From positions 111,931,271 to 111,995,270 of the forward strand of contig OW121851.1 of assembly GCA_933228895.1 (NCBI GenBank): a stretch of DNA of 64,000 nt. The letters run 5' to 3'. This stretch comes from Platycnemis pennipes. Its lineage: Eukaryota > Arthropoda > Insecta > Odonata > Platycnemididae. A program made the translations under genes and the position numbers. Under the pieces are notes generated by a model. It ran no database searches. It was not told the origin of the DNA and was given only the letters and a program-made list of their open reading frames with translations. Below are positions 1 to 8,891 of the stretch, in pieces (the first letter of the stretch is position 1; the number at the start of each line of letters is the position of its first letter).

Positions 1-245
1 TTTAAACGGGCGTGAATGCACCACGGAATTTATTTTTTTTAGGATTCTCGCGGGGAGGGGAGGAAGGAAATTTTAAAAATTTCCACCCTTTAAAAAAAAA
101 ATAATGAAATCGACACGGGTTGGAGAGGGAAGGGGGTGAAAATGCGCCGGCTTCACGCTTTCTACACACGAGAGTCATAATGTGAGGGCGCTCTTCTCCC
201 GTCACTCATACTCCTTTCTCCCTCATTCCCCTTAGTACCCCTTTC

Positions 246-320
246 TCCCTTATAAACCCCACCCCCCCTCCCTTATAACCCTCTTCCCCTTATAAACCCC
301 CTTCCCCGTATAACCTCCCC
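246..320. repeat. Degenerate C-rich minisatellite
   Basis: About four imperfect units of 18-23 bp, each holding CTTATAA or GTATAAC followed by a C-rich run. The TATAA words repeat with the unit and are not independent promoter evidence. The flanks on both sides are pyrimidine-rich. Confidence 0.6.
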
Positions 321-483
321 CTCTCTCACCCTTTCAAGTTCCCTCCCCCGGGGAATGCGACGGATATCAAAGCAAGTCTCCACGGCCACTGCTGCTCGCG
401 CTTTAGATGCATTCGCTCTTAGGCTCATTGACTTTGCGGGTTTTAAGCTTGTTATCATGAAAAAATGAGCTTATTCATCTACA

Positions 484-792
484 CAGGGTCGTATTTACCA
501 TATGGCGTACCCGGAGCGGCCGCCGGGGGCCTCGCAAGCGCTGGTGACCTCGCGAGAATCACGAGGAGGCATGTTTTTAATGTAAATATAGTAAATAAGA
601 AATCTGGCACCTACTACCAGAGTGATATTAATAGTGATAGATATTTGCACTCTTGTATTGTCTTTATAAGCAAGGAAAAGTCCCTGTCAAGCTGCCAGGT
701 TGCAAGGCTATAACATTGGGGGCCTCATTCTAGATTCCGCCGGGGGCCTCAGACTCTCCCTCAGACCCTCAGAGGTCATAAATACGTCACTG
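484..792. mobile_element. hAT-like non-autonomous element (MITE), 309 bp
   Basis: The ends are imperfect terminal inverted repeats: CAGGGTCGTATTTA at the left and, reading inward on the opposite strand, CAGTGACGTATTTA at the right. CAG..CGTATTTA ends are typical of many hAT-superfamily elements. The interior has no transposase; it repeats CCGCCGGGGGCCTC near both ends. The flanks (TCTACA left, TCTATA right) look like the hexanucleotide tail of the LINE fragment that follows, so the element probably landed in that tail and a clean 8-bp target duplication cannot be shown. The ORF across it is not convincing. Confidence 0.6.
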
Positions 793-907
793 TCTATATG
801 TAAATTATACCCTAGGAGACAACGCTAATCTGGAGGTAAAAGATCACCGTACATGCAGTACTTAAATGTAACATAGAGGACAAATGGTACTATTACGTGG
901 ATACATG
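793..907 (-). mobile_element. CR1/L2-like LINE 3' fragment, subfamily C
   Basis: Shares TACCCT, AGATCACC, CATGCA and TACTATTACGTGGA-type words in the same order as the better copy at 20264. It is old and has no coding content. It abuts the right end of the hAT-like element. Confidence 0.45.
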
Positions 908-952
908 ATAGGCCTCGAGGCATTTTAGATGTGCTACTTGCAGCTGATTACT

Positions 953-1085
953 ATCTACACACTACATCTACGTAATACCGTGCGAGCCACCTTGAGAGTG
1001 TGTGGCATGGGTTAACATACCTAAAATTCAGTACTTACCTGCAACTGAGGGTGCTACTACTTCACGAAAAATTGTTAGCTAACTG
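953..1085 (-). mobile_element. CR1/L2-like LINE 3' end, subfamily C
   Basis: Starts with the reverse complement of the GTAGAT tail (ACTACATCTACGTAATACC), then GCGAGCCACC and GTGTGTGGCA, the family's 3' hallmark. It continues to about 1085 with the TACCTGCAACTGAGGGTGCTA block. Coding sequence is absent. Confidence 0.65.
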
Positions 1086-1517
1086 AGTCACATGCGACTA
1101 CTAGAATAATTTTAGTTTCAGTCTAAGAAACGCAAGTCCAGTGTCATAATGCTTCGAATTTATTTCGAGTGGAACTTAAATTCTTTATGTATGTTACGTT
1201 TTAAATGCATTTATTCTGATTACATTGGCCATTAATATATGCCGCAAGTTACAGCATTTCTTCTCCGATACATCCGAACGATATGCTATGCTCATAGACT
1301 GGGAAAGTAGATATTTACAAGTATAATTTGAAGTCATTCATCTGAACATATTCGTGTTTTATTATTTTATATTTCTTTTAAATGTTATTGCTTTGGGAAT
1401 AGTAAAATAGGTACCCTGAAAAATATTAGGTGGTGATTTTCTAGTTATGTACCTATATGGTAAAATACATTTGATAGGTATCGGTTTATGAACATCCCAG
1501 GAACATGTTTTACTTAG
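1086..1517. other. AT-rich stretch, nothing recognised
   Basis: No gene, RNA or recognisable repeat was seen here. Confidence 0.5.
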
Positions 1518-1640
1518 CAAATATTCCACAGAGACAAAAATCATTCGCCTTGACCGGGACTCAAACCCGGACCCCTTGATTTCCAGCCAGGTGCTCTACC
1601 AGTTGAGCTACCAAGGCGTCCTCTTTCTCTGTGGAAAATA
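1518..1640 (-). mobile_element. tRNA-like SINE head between inverted repeats
   Basis: On the minus strand 1617-1547 folds as a 71-nt cloverleaf: acceptor GCCTTGG/TCAAGGC, D arm GCTC..GAGC, T arm CCGGG/CCCGG with a TTTGAGT loop. A box (TAGCTCAACTGGTAGAGCA) and B box (GGTTTGAGTCCCGG) are both good. The anticodon stem has a mismatch and the loop would read GGA (Ser), but the variable arm is short, unlike tRNA-Ser, so a SINE head or tRNA pseudogene is likelier than a working tRNA. Arms at 1518-1537 and 1623-1640 are inverted copies of TTTCTCTGTGGAA, a word seen again at 2604. Confidence 0.6.
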
Positions 1641-1696
1641 TGTTAATTTATATATAGAGCTTTAAAGGAACAAGATGTTCACGGACTGCTAGACAT

Positions 1697-2546
1697 ATCA
1701 TGTCACAAAGTAGCCCAAGTCGTGCGCATGGCTCCACCGTTCACGAGGTTAAAGCCGACGTTGAAACACTACATCTACATCTACATAATACCCTGCAAGC
1801 CACCATAAAGATGTGTGGCAGGGGGTGAATTCTCACCAAACATGCACTACATATCATGCATAAAAAAGGATAAGTATTTATATAGGTACTGTTCGAAACT
1901 ACACTATTTAAAAAAAGATAAAAATAGCAAAGCATGCGTGCAAAAACATGCTGTTAGTTGGGTTAGCTTTAAGTCCTTATACCAACATGCAGCTACCAAT
2001 GTTATCCATTGCTACACTCGTACTGGATATATTTACCGTTATTCATATCCCTAATAGTACGAGGAAAAAAGGACATTTTGAATCTGTCAGTTCGGCAATC
2101 AATTTCTCTAATTTTGTGATTATGGTCCAGTTTACCATAGTAAGTTGGGGTCCGCAAAATATTTTTCACATCATCACTGAAAATATGGTCTTGGAATTTG
2201 TTTAAGAGATTGTCTAAATTTCAACCTGCGATCCGACAATGTTTCCCAATTTAATTCATTTAATAGACTGGTTACGCTAATATAAATATCGTATCGTTCC
2301 TTTACAAATTTTGCCGATCTTCGCTGCACACGTTCAAGTTCATTATTTATACCGATTTAGTAGGGATCCCATACACTGGCAACATATTCCAAATGAGGTC
2401 TTACAAGGGAAAAGTAGCTGATTTCTCGTACATGATCGTCACATTTACCCAGTACTCTTTTGACGAATCCCAAATCATGTCACAAAGCAGCCCAAGTCGT
2501 GCGCATGGCGCCACCCTTCACGAGGTTAAAGCCGACGTTGAAACAC
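1697..2546. repeat. 73-bp direct duplication flanking a LINE insertion
   Basis: 1697-1769 and 2474-2546 are the same 73 bp without gaps and with three mismatches (T/C, T/G, G/C). One copy ends where the LINE tail begins and the other starts where the truncated 5' end stops. That is the geometry of a target-site duplication, though very long for a LINE. Confidence 0.8.
1770..2473 (-). mobile_element. CR1/L2-like LINE, subfamily B, 5'-truncated
   Basis: The 3' end is at 1770 with three CATCTA units, then ATACCCTGCAAGCCACC and GTGTGTGGCAGGGGG. From about 2055 upstream the minus strand encodes the C-terminal domain downstream of the reverse transcriptase, with words such as SFFPRTIR and DVKNIL, broken by stops and frameshifts. 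The truncated end lies near the segment encoding LGFVKRVLGKC. About 700 bp are retained of an element that should be several kb. It is flanked by the 73-bp duplication. Confidence 0.85.
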
Positions 2547-2570
2547 ACAAGGTGCTTACTTGTAACGCAA

Positions 2571-2686
2571 TTCAAAGATCACGTACTAGCCGTGAAAACT
2601 ATTTTTCTCTGTGGAATATTTGCTATCGTGCAAATCAGCCGGTAACGCCGCTAAAGTTTTCACGGCTAGTACGTGATCTTTTTGAA
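2571..2686. repeat. 30-bp inverted repeat with 54-bp spacer
   Basis: Arms 2571-2600 and 2655-2686 are reverse complements except for two extra bases in the right arm (core GATCACGTACTAGCCGTG). The spacer carries TTTTTCTCTGTGGAATATTT, the word flanking the tRNA-like sequence at 1518-1640. It may be a tiny fold-back element or an inverted duplication. Confidence 0.85.
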
Positions 2687-2689
2687 TTT

Positions 2690-3306
2690 TATGTTCCACT
2701 TAGTCTTCCGATTCTGCGCTTGGCTTGATGCCTCAACAAAGGCGTCGTGTGGCAAGTGTGGAATATTGTTCTTCTCTCTCCTCTTGTCATATTCTCCCTC
2801 GCTGGCGTAGGCAGAGTCTGCCCTCCGGCGAGGAGCACCAATCCGTTACCCTGGAATGGAAAGGGGAGGGGAATACGCAGCGCATGACGGAACGACCGCG
2901 TTTTCCTTAAGATGCGGAAAGTTACAGGAGGAGTGAATAGAGAGAGAGAAGTTGGACGAAAAAATTTGATCCGATAAGTGAGTGGCCTGAAATCAATTGA
3001 TAAAAAGTGGCCAATCAGAGCATTACTCAGCAAAATAGTTTTGAAGTAGGACATTTTGGAGTTGGGAATTGTGGAGGGGATAGAAGCTTAATTGTTTACG
3101 TTCCATTCGGGTCTCCTTTCGAGTTGAAATAGAAGATGAAAGCTTCGAGAAATAAAGGACCCGATCGTCCATATCTCGTTACTCCTAATTATGGGCTTAT
3201 GTCAGATTTTATTTTATCTTCGTTTTCATTTCACCCTTGTCTGTTCATGTTGCCGACAGTACATTTCGTAACACGAGTTTTATTTTATTGGGCATGGCAT
3301 CTCATG
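2690..3306. other. No gene seen
   Basis: Short opposing ORFs overlap at 2689-3054 without recognisable domains. Nothing supports a gene. Confidence 0.5.
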
Positions 3307-4320
3307 AAAAAAAGTATGTAGTCTTACTGTATATTTAGACTGTATCAAGGAGTGCTACCTTTGTAAGCAAAAGTAAGAAAAAGGTCGGGGTAGTATAATT
3401 TTGTTACTGGCCTGCACTTGGACGGAGGTGGGCGTAGTATTAAAGATATTAGGAGGGCAATTTACTTGAGGAAAAAAATCATGCCATTACTTGCAGGAGG
3501 GCGCGTTTTACCGGAAACATATTCACAGATTAGTTAAAGCATTCCTTCATGACCTGGGACTGATAATAGTAATTCCGTTTGCGAAGCTATAGGGTGCAAT
3601 TCGCTATTTGCTGTACCCTCACCTTCCAGACCGACCTTGTAGGCAGTGAGTATTGTCATCTACATCTAAATAATACCCTGCAAGCCACCACAAAGGTGTG
3701 TGGCAGGGGGTGATTTCTCACCAAACATGCACTACAAATCATGCATAAAAAACGAATAGTATTAATATACTAGTCAGAACTTCACTATTTAAAAAAGATA
3801 GAAATTGAAAAGCAAACATGCAAAAACATTCTGTTAGTAGGATTAGCTTTAAGTACTCATACCAACATGCAGCTACCAGTGCTATCCATTGCTACTCTCC
3901 GATAGGACATAGGTATTTACCGTTATTCGTATCTCTAATTGTACGAGGGAAAAGGGACATTTTGAATCTATCAGTTCGGCAATCAATTTCTCTAATTTTA
4001 TGATTATGGCCCATAGTAAGTTGGAGTTCGCAAAATATTTTTAACATCATCACTGAAAATATGGTCTTGGAATTTATTTAAGAGATTAAGTCTAAATTTC
4101 AACCTGCGATCTGACAATGATTCCCAATTTAATTCATTTAATATACTGGTTACGCTAATAAGGTTATCGTACTGTCCCTTTACAAATCTTGCCGATCTTC
4201 GCTGCACACGTTCAAGTTCATTATTTAGACCGATTTCGTAGGGATCCCATACACTGGCAGCAAAAAAAGTATGTAGTCTTACTTTATATTTAGACTATAG
4301 CAAGTAGTGCTACCTTTGTA
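3307..4320. repeat. 59-bp direct duplication around LINE copy and 292 bp
   Basis: 3307-3365 and 4262-4320 match over 59 bp with four mismatches, from a run of seven A to GCTACCTTTGTA. The right copy abuts the truncated 5' end of the LINE at 3658-4261. The left copy stops 292 bp before the LINE's 3' tail. Those 292 bp have no counterpart after 4320. Confidence 0.8.
3658..4261 (-). mobile_element. CR1/L2-like LINE, subfamily B, 5'-truncated
   Basis: The 3' end CATCTACATCTAAATAATACC is at 3658. The minus-strand frame 4207-4004 (67 residues) reads the LINE C-terminal region: RRSARFVKGQYD, SDRRLKFRLNLL, DDVKNILRTPTYYG. These correspond to VQRRAARFVK, SERRLKFRLNLL and DVRHILKTPAYYA in the younger copy at 31 kb. 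It ends at GGGATCCCATACACTGGCAGC. Confidence 0.85.
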
Positions 4321-4597
4321 TTTGTCGTCGTTTACTGAAAATGCGCAGGTACACCCTTTCTCATCAATGCATTAGCCTCGTATATTATTTCGGTTGATAA
4401 CAAGAGGCGGAAGATTGAATTGGAGAAAGGTAGGTGCCATCTGGAGCGTGGAAGATGAAAATCTTTTGTGCTGGCCGGCAAAGCAATGCTCGACTGCCAA
4501 CGACATGGGTTGCCGCTCGGGAAGGTGGTCGGACGCACGCGCCGATGAACTTGGAAGGCTCAGCGAGTGGAGGAAATAGAAGGGATTGCGTCTTGAA

Positions 4598-4645
4598 ATC
4601 CACACCTGCATAGTACCATGTAAGAGTGTGGCATATGTTTCAGTT
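4598..4645 (-). mobile_element. Degenerate LINE 3' end
   Basis: AAATCCACACCTGCATAGTACC followed by AGAGTGTGGCAT resembles the 3' hallmark of the GTAGAT-tailed LINEs with a short internal deletion. No coding sequence. Confidence 0.4.
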
Positions 4646-4710
4646 CATATTTATTGGAGTACCCGCATGAGTAGATGGATCCTTCAACGAGTGTAGACGT
4701 AAGAACCTAC

Positions 4711-4852
4711 TCCGGCCGCGGTAGTCAGATCGGTTTCGCGTTGTCATGGCAACCCAATAGTCGCGGGTAGGACTTCCGCCTCGGGCATGGATGCTGTCGT
4801 ATGTGTAAGATGAGTTAAGACGGTGTGATATAACCTAAGCCATTAGAGCTCT
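4711..4852 (+). mobile_element. SINE-E copy 1 (tRNA-like head)
   Basis: Matches the copy at 43012 through CCGGCCG.GGTAG.CAG.TCGGT, CATGGCAACCCAA, TCGC.GGT, GCATGGATG and ATATAACC. The A-box-like region is recognisable; the B box is degraded here. Non-coding. Confidence 0.6.
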
Positions 4853-5005
4853 TGAAAAACAACATTTACTTCCCTACGAGTATCTGGATGAATAAAAGAG
4901 CAACTACTTATCCTTGAATATACCTGGATACAAAAACCCAAGTGAATACTCAGACAAACTATCTGAGTACCTTGATAAATTTTTGATTATCCTTGATAAA
5001 TAGAT

Positions 5006-5380
5006 TAAAAGGTATTTAGGTGTAACAATCACTAAAGATTTATCGTGGGGAAGACACATCCGGGAAATATGCGGCCGAGCGAAGAGTAGGCTAGGATTTA
5101 TAAAAAGAGTACTTGGGAAATGTCATGAGAAGACAAAAGAGCGATGTTACTTTTCACTAGTTAGGCCCCACCTTGAGTATGCAGCCAGTGTATGGGATCC
5201 TAGGTTTAGGATCTTTTTAGGTTTAATCAGAGAACTAGACAGTGTGCAGCGTAGAGCAGCTAGGTTCGTTAAAAGGTGTTACGATAGGTTGAGTAGTGTT
5301 TCAGAATTAATACAAGAATTATTAAAAATTATTCAGGCACCCTCGCGGTGGCCTGTAGGGTATCGTGTAGATGTAGATGA
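5006..5380 (+). mobile_element. CR1/L2-like LINE, subfamily A, internally deleted
   Basis: Begins at GGTATTTAGGTGTAACAATC (YLGVTIT) and continues with the TKDLSWGRHIREICGR, LVRPHLEYAASVWDP and VQRRAARFVKRCYDR segments in near-intact frame. Near 5331 it jumps directly to the 3' end (CACCCTCGCGGTGGCCTGTA, then a GTAGAT tail to 5380). About 300 bp of C-terminal coding and 3' sequence are missing. Confidence 0.8.
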
Positions 5381-5526
5381 CCCCTTAAATACTATAGATG
5401 CTAACAATCTAGTTGTATGAGACCCTATAGTTGCTTGTTTGCATGTCGGTAGTGCATGCTTGGTGAACTTCACCCCCTGCCACACATCCTCGCAGTGGCT
5501 TGCAGGGTATCTTATAGGTGTAGATA
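5381..5526 (+). mobile_element. Second subfamily A 3' end, fused downstream
   Basis: CCCCTTAAATACTATAGATG through TGCCACACATCCTCGCAGTGG to the tail at 5526. It begins directly after the tail of the previous copy, giving a tandem head-to-tail pair of 3' ends. Confidence 0.75.
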
Positions 5527-5707
5527 AATACCGGAGTGTCTGGAAAATTACCGATTTTATTTGCATTTGATAGCGTACTGAACACTGTCATTCTATCACC
5601 ACCCTCAATGTCTTGAGTATTCAGAATCCCGAAGGAACCAGTTGAACACAAGGGTTTTATGGAGGTATAAAAGTACGTAGACTCGAATATTTACTGTGGT
5701 TCCCGTA

Positions 5708-5755
5708 TTCCCCCCCTGCCTCACACCCTTGTGGTGGGTATTACGTTGATATATT
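5708..5755 (+). mobile_element. Degenerate LINE 3' end
   Basis: CCCCCCTGCCTCACACCCTTGTGGTGGG matches the family 3' hallmark; the rest is lost. Confidence 0.45.
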
Positions 5756-5929
5756 TAGGGGTATTCAACCCGATATTGGAGTAGTTGCTCATGTGGTCAC
5801 CCGGGTAATCATGTAGTAATCGAGATATTCAGGTATTTATTAAGGTATCCAGGTGCTAATGTATTTTTTCGGATACTCAGATAACTCTAATTCCCTACAA
5901 TCCATCTTAATGGTGCATGGTAGAATGTG

Positions 5930-6869
5930 ACTCGCAGACGTGTAAAAAAGTTCTAAAACACCTATAACCTATCCCAATTGTCTCCTTGATGTATTTCGCT
6001 CAAGGGTGGAATACTGGGAAAGGGAGAAAGAGGACTCCAAGGAGGAAAGAGGAGGGCTTCATTCAAAGAATAAAGGGCTATAAAACATACGCTGAACTAA
6101 TGAGAGAAAGAGCCTGTTTCGTACTAAGTTATACTAATCATCGCTGTCTACGAGGGAAGTGCCATTCTTTTTGCGCAGCATCCAAAGTCAGGATGACACA
6201 ATACTCCTCTCCATTCTTCTATTGGCAAGCCATTTCGTATTGGAACAATTCTTTCTCTTACATACTTCGCAATCTTCTGCATATCTCATCTCATCCGAAG
6301 TCTTCGTTTTAGCTTTCTGACACGCCCAGAAGACAACCTAAGAGCTGGGGAGTCATGTTTGAAACCGTCGGTATTATCTCGAATAGGTAACCAATGAGTC
6401 ACGTGGTACAAGTACAAATACTTTCCAATTTTTGGTGTGTTTTAATCGCGCTTTACAATCTCACTCGTGGTTTTCGTTTGAGTTTTTTTCTATCCAATCT
6501 CGAGCATATAGTCTCCGAATGAGAAACACTCTAGTGAAAGCAAGGTGTGAGATTGTAATGAACGATTCAAACACACCAACATTTGCGAACCATTCTTGTT
6601 TGTACCACGTAACTCCTTGGTTACCTATTCGAGTTAATTTCGACGGTTTCAAACAGTCTCCCTAGTTACTTTTATTTAAGCGAAACATCAATTTTACTTT
6701 CCCAAGTCTCATCTTTTCCTCGACGAATACTGATGCTCGCGATGCAAAAAGGTAGAATAATCGATTCTTTGTACGTTTGAGAATTGAACATGCCGAAGGA
6801 TGGAGAAAGAAAGGAAGACGAACAATGAAGTGGTATTGGGGGTGACAAAGAAATATAAACTGTTCGAGA
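5930..6869. other. No gene seen
   Basis: ORFs at 5986-6312 and 6432-6665 have no recognisable domain or composition change. 6450-6660 has opposing short ORFs only. Confidence 0.45.
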
Positions 6870-7060
6870 AAATTTGGTGAGGATAGGAGGTCTGAATGCA
6901 GCTGTTCATAGGGGCGTGGATGAGGGCATTTTGAAGGGCATGATAAAAGGAAGAGTACTGGGTAATCGGGGTAGAGGGAGGAGAAGAACGGATAGTTTGA
7001 TCGGAAATAGGAGGCATATGGGGTTGTATAGGAACGTTATGAGTGAAATTTAGGGGTCAT
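6870..7060 (+). pseudogene. Possible RTE-like LINE C-terminal remnant
   Basis: The plus strand reads ILKGMIKGRVLGNRGRGRRR, which resembles the basic ..EGRVEGRRGRGRPR.. segment near the C-terminus of RTE-like elements, followed by a stop near 7050. No other domain can be seen. It could also be chance in a purine-rich stretch. Confidence 0.3.
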
Positions 7061-7347
7061 GGGAAGAACTTACTGTCTATTTAGACACCAGATATCTGGT
7101 ATTTAGACCTACCTTAATGATAGAAATCGAATAATAATGAGATAATTAAGCTCATTCCACTCCATAAGAGCAAGGGTGAGCTTACTATGTCCCTACGTGT
7201 CTCTATGTCTGCACACGGAAATGCTATGTACCTAGAGCGTTTAACCCTCACTATGCTTCCAAAGTTGTGCAAGTATAAACTTCTTTTGCAGTTACTGAAG
7301 TAATACACGCGCAATTTTCCACGAAATAAAAGTAAAGTTTTTACTTC

Positions 7348-7381
7348 TACCCGGGTTTCAATGTTGATACATAATCGTCAG
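7348..7381 (-). ncRNA. Hammerhead-ribozyme-like motif, left arm of H1
   Basis: On the minus strand: core CTGACGA, an extra T, stem II TATGT/ACATT with loop ATCA, GAA, the self-complementary stem III ACCCGGGT, then A as the nucleotide before the expected cleavage site (GUA, an allowed NUH). The outer pair of stem II is a U-U mismatch. Stem I is short and interrupted: C-G, a 2x2 internal loop, U-G, G-U and three U-A pairs. Catalysis is untested. Confidence 0.6.
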
Positions 7382-7542
7382 GTGACAAACCCACCACTTC
7401 GCCTTCCACCCCTCCCCCCCCACCCTCATCCCCCATCTCTCGGTCACCTCATCCCTCGGTTTTTCCCACTCATCACCCCCTTTCCCTCCCCTATCCCCTC
7501 CAAACGAAGTATATGTTGACGGTACTTAACTTCATTTGTCAC

Positions 7543-7576
7543 CTGACGATGATGCATCAGCATTGAAACCCGGGTC
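7543..7576 (+). ncRNA. Hammerhead-ribozyme-like motif, right arm of H1
   Basis: CTGACGA, an extra T, stem II GATGC/GCATT with loop ATCA (five pairs, one G-U), GAA, stem III ACCCGGGT, then C as the cleavage nucleotide (GUC). The core nucleotides of the hammerhead (CUGANGA..GAAA..UH) are all present. The loop-closing pair of stem II is C-G here and U-A in the left arm, a compensatory change. Stem III has no loop, so activity might need dimers, as in other minimal hammerheads. Stem I is weak. Confidence 0.65.
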
Positions 7577-7679
7577 GGAGTAAAAACTTTTATTTTGTAG
7601 AAAATTGCAGGTATATTACTTCAGTATGTACAAATTCCACCCGATTTCGCGAGAATCCTCGGATTGTATATCTTTTGCA

Positions 7680-8673
7680 ATGTATACACGATCTTTAAAC
7701 GGTTGTTTTTAACTATTAATGTGACTTTTATTATTTATTCTTACTTATTATAAGCTTTTGTTGTTCTTCTTTCATCTTCTCAGTCTAATGTTCTTACTAT
7801 AGAAAACATTTTATCTTCTCGCTTATTGCCTTTCAATTACAACTTTTACTCCACTATGAGGGTTCTATTCGTAGTGAAATATTTTTAAATTTATTCGTTT
7901 AACTGTATTTATTATGTATTTATTGTTTCCTTCGCAAAAGCCGTTATTAGGTCTCCATATTCCGTGCATCCCCCTGTAAGATGTTTCCCAACTTCTGATT
8001 GTCGGAGGACACAACGTGCGTTGTATCGGAGACTCTTGCGAGAGGAATTATTTCTTACTTTCCTTTATCCAATAACCCCTGGCTTCCTCGCCATGGTGGC
8101 ACGCGCCTGATGTGGCGGATGATCTAGTTCGGTGGTGGGTGAGAGTATTGACCGGTGTTGGGGGGTAGGCGGTGGTGGGTGTGAGTTTCGAGAGAGAAAT
8201 CGAGGCCTCCTTTTTTAAAGGGGTGGGTTTACGAGGGGTTGACGGGAAGAGGAGAAGGGCTTGAGGACGAATAAGGGAAATATTCCAGACCATCTTCCAC
8301 GGAATCTGTGCTCGATCGTCTTGAGGTCGCTCTGAGGAATGCGACCCGACTCGTTTTCGCTTTAGTGGTGTTGGTTAATTTTGCGAACCACTGGCATTTA
8401 TTGTCCGCGATGGAGGGAAACGCAATCTGAAACTTAAATGGATGCATTGGAAGGGTTTTGAGTGCTCTGGAAACTGATCCAGATCCAGCCCTATCCCTCT
8501 CTCTGGAATTCGTGTGGAAGAAGCTTACAAATACACAAAAGCGGAATACACAAATATACGAAAAAACGTAAGCAAAGTGAAATTCCTTCAAACACATAAA
8601 ACACCATAATCCTTTGGTAATTTAGTAAACAAATTAACTAAGTTTTAGAGCTAAAAGACATTTCAACGACCTG
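7680..8673. other. No gene seen
   Basis: AT-rich to about 8040, then more GC-rich with two overlapping minus-strand ORFs (8048-8293, 8229-8597). Neither has a recognisable domain or splice context. Confidence 0.45.
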
Positions 8674-8726
8674 CTAACGCCTGCCACACACCCTTTTGGC
8701 GTCTCGCAGGGTAAAATGCAGATGTT
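8674..8726 (+). mobile_element. Degenerate LINE 3' end
   Basis: GCCTGCCACACACCCTTTTGGCG, then TCGCAGGGTAAAATGCAGATG: the family 3' hallmark with a shortened tail. Confidence 0.6.
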
Positions 8727-8891
8727 TTGAAAGGCTTCTCACTCTCCTACATAAAGCAAATTTACCTATAACGAATATATAACCGTGCTCATTACATGAA
8801 AGAGATTAAGGCCGACCAGCAAAGATGAAAGAGGTAAGATTAAGATTTTTTAAGATCTAAGCATGTCTGCATCGATGCATTAGATAACAAA

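Larger units (their letters stand above)
7291..7670. mobile_element. H1: fold-back retroelement with two hammerhead-like motifs
   Basis: A perfect 9-bp target duplication TCTTTTGCA lies at 7282-7290 and 7671-7679. Inside are inverted arms of about 100 bp (7291-7389 and 7532-7626), a C-rich pyrimidine spacer of about 140 bp, and a 45-bp extension (about 7626-7670) found only on the right. Each arm holds a hammerhead-like motif reading toward its own end. There is no ORF. The extension shares TTCCACC and GAG.AT.TCCTC words with the extension of H2 at 44068-44111. Penelope-like elements are known for terminal repeats in inverted orientation, hammerhead motifs in those repeats and variable target duplications, so a non-autonomous relative is the best guess. 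Confidence 0.75.

Noticed and set aside
246..320. TATAA words as core promoters
   Set aside because: They recur with the minisatellite unit and no gene lies downstream.
1547..1617. Functional tRNA-Ser(GGA) gene
   Set aside because: The short variable arm does not fit tRNA-Ser, the anticodon stem has a mismatch, and the context is repetitive.
7293..7626. H1 arms as a Tc1/mariner MITE with TA target duplication (TA..CTGAAG / CTTCAG..TA)
   Set aside because: A longer perfect duplication (TCTTTTGCA) lies outside the 45-bp right extension, and H2 has the same one-sided layout with a 14-bp duplication. The TA is part of the arm.
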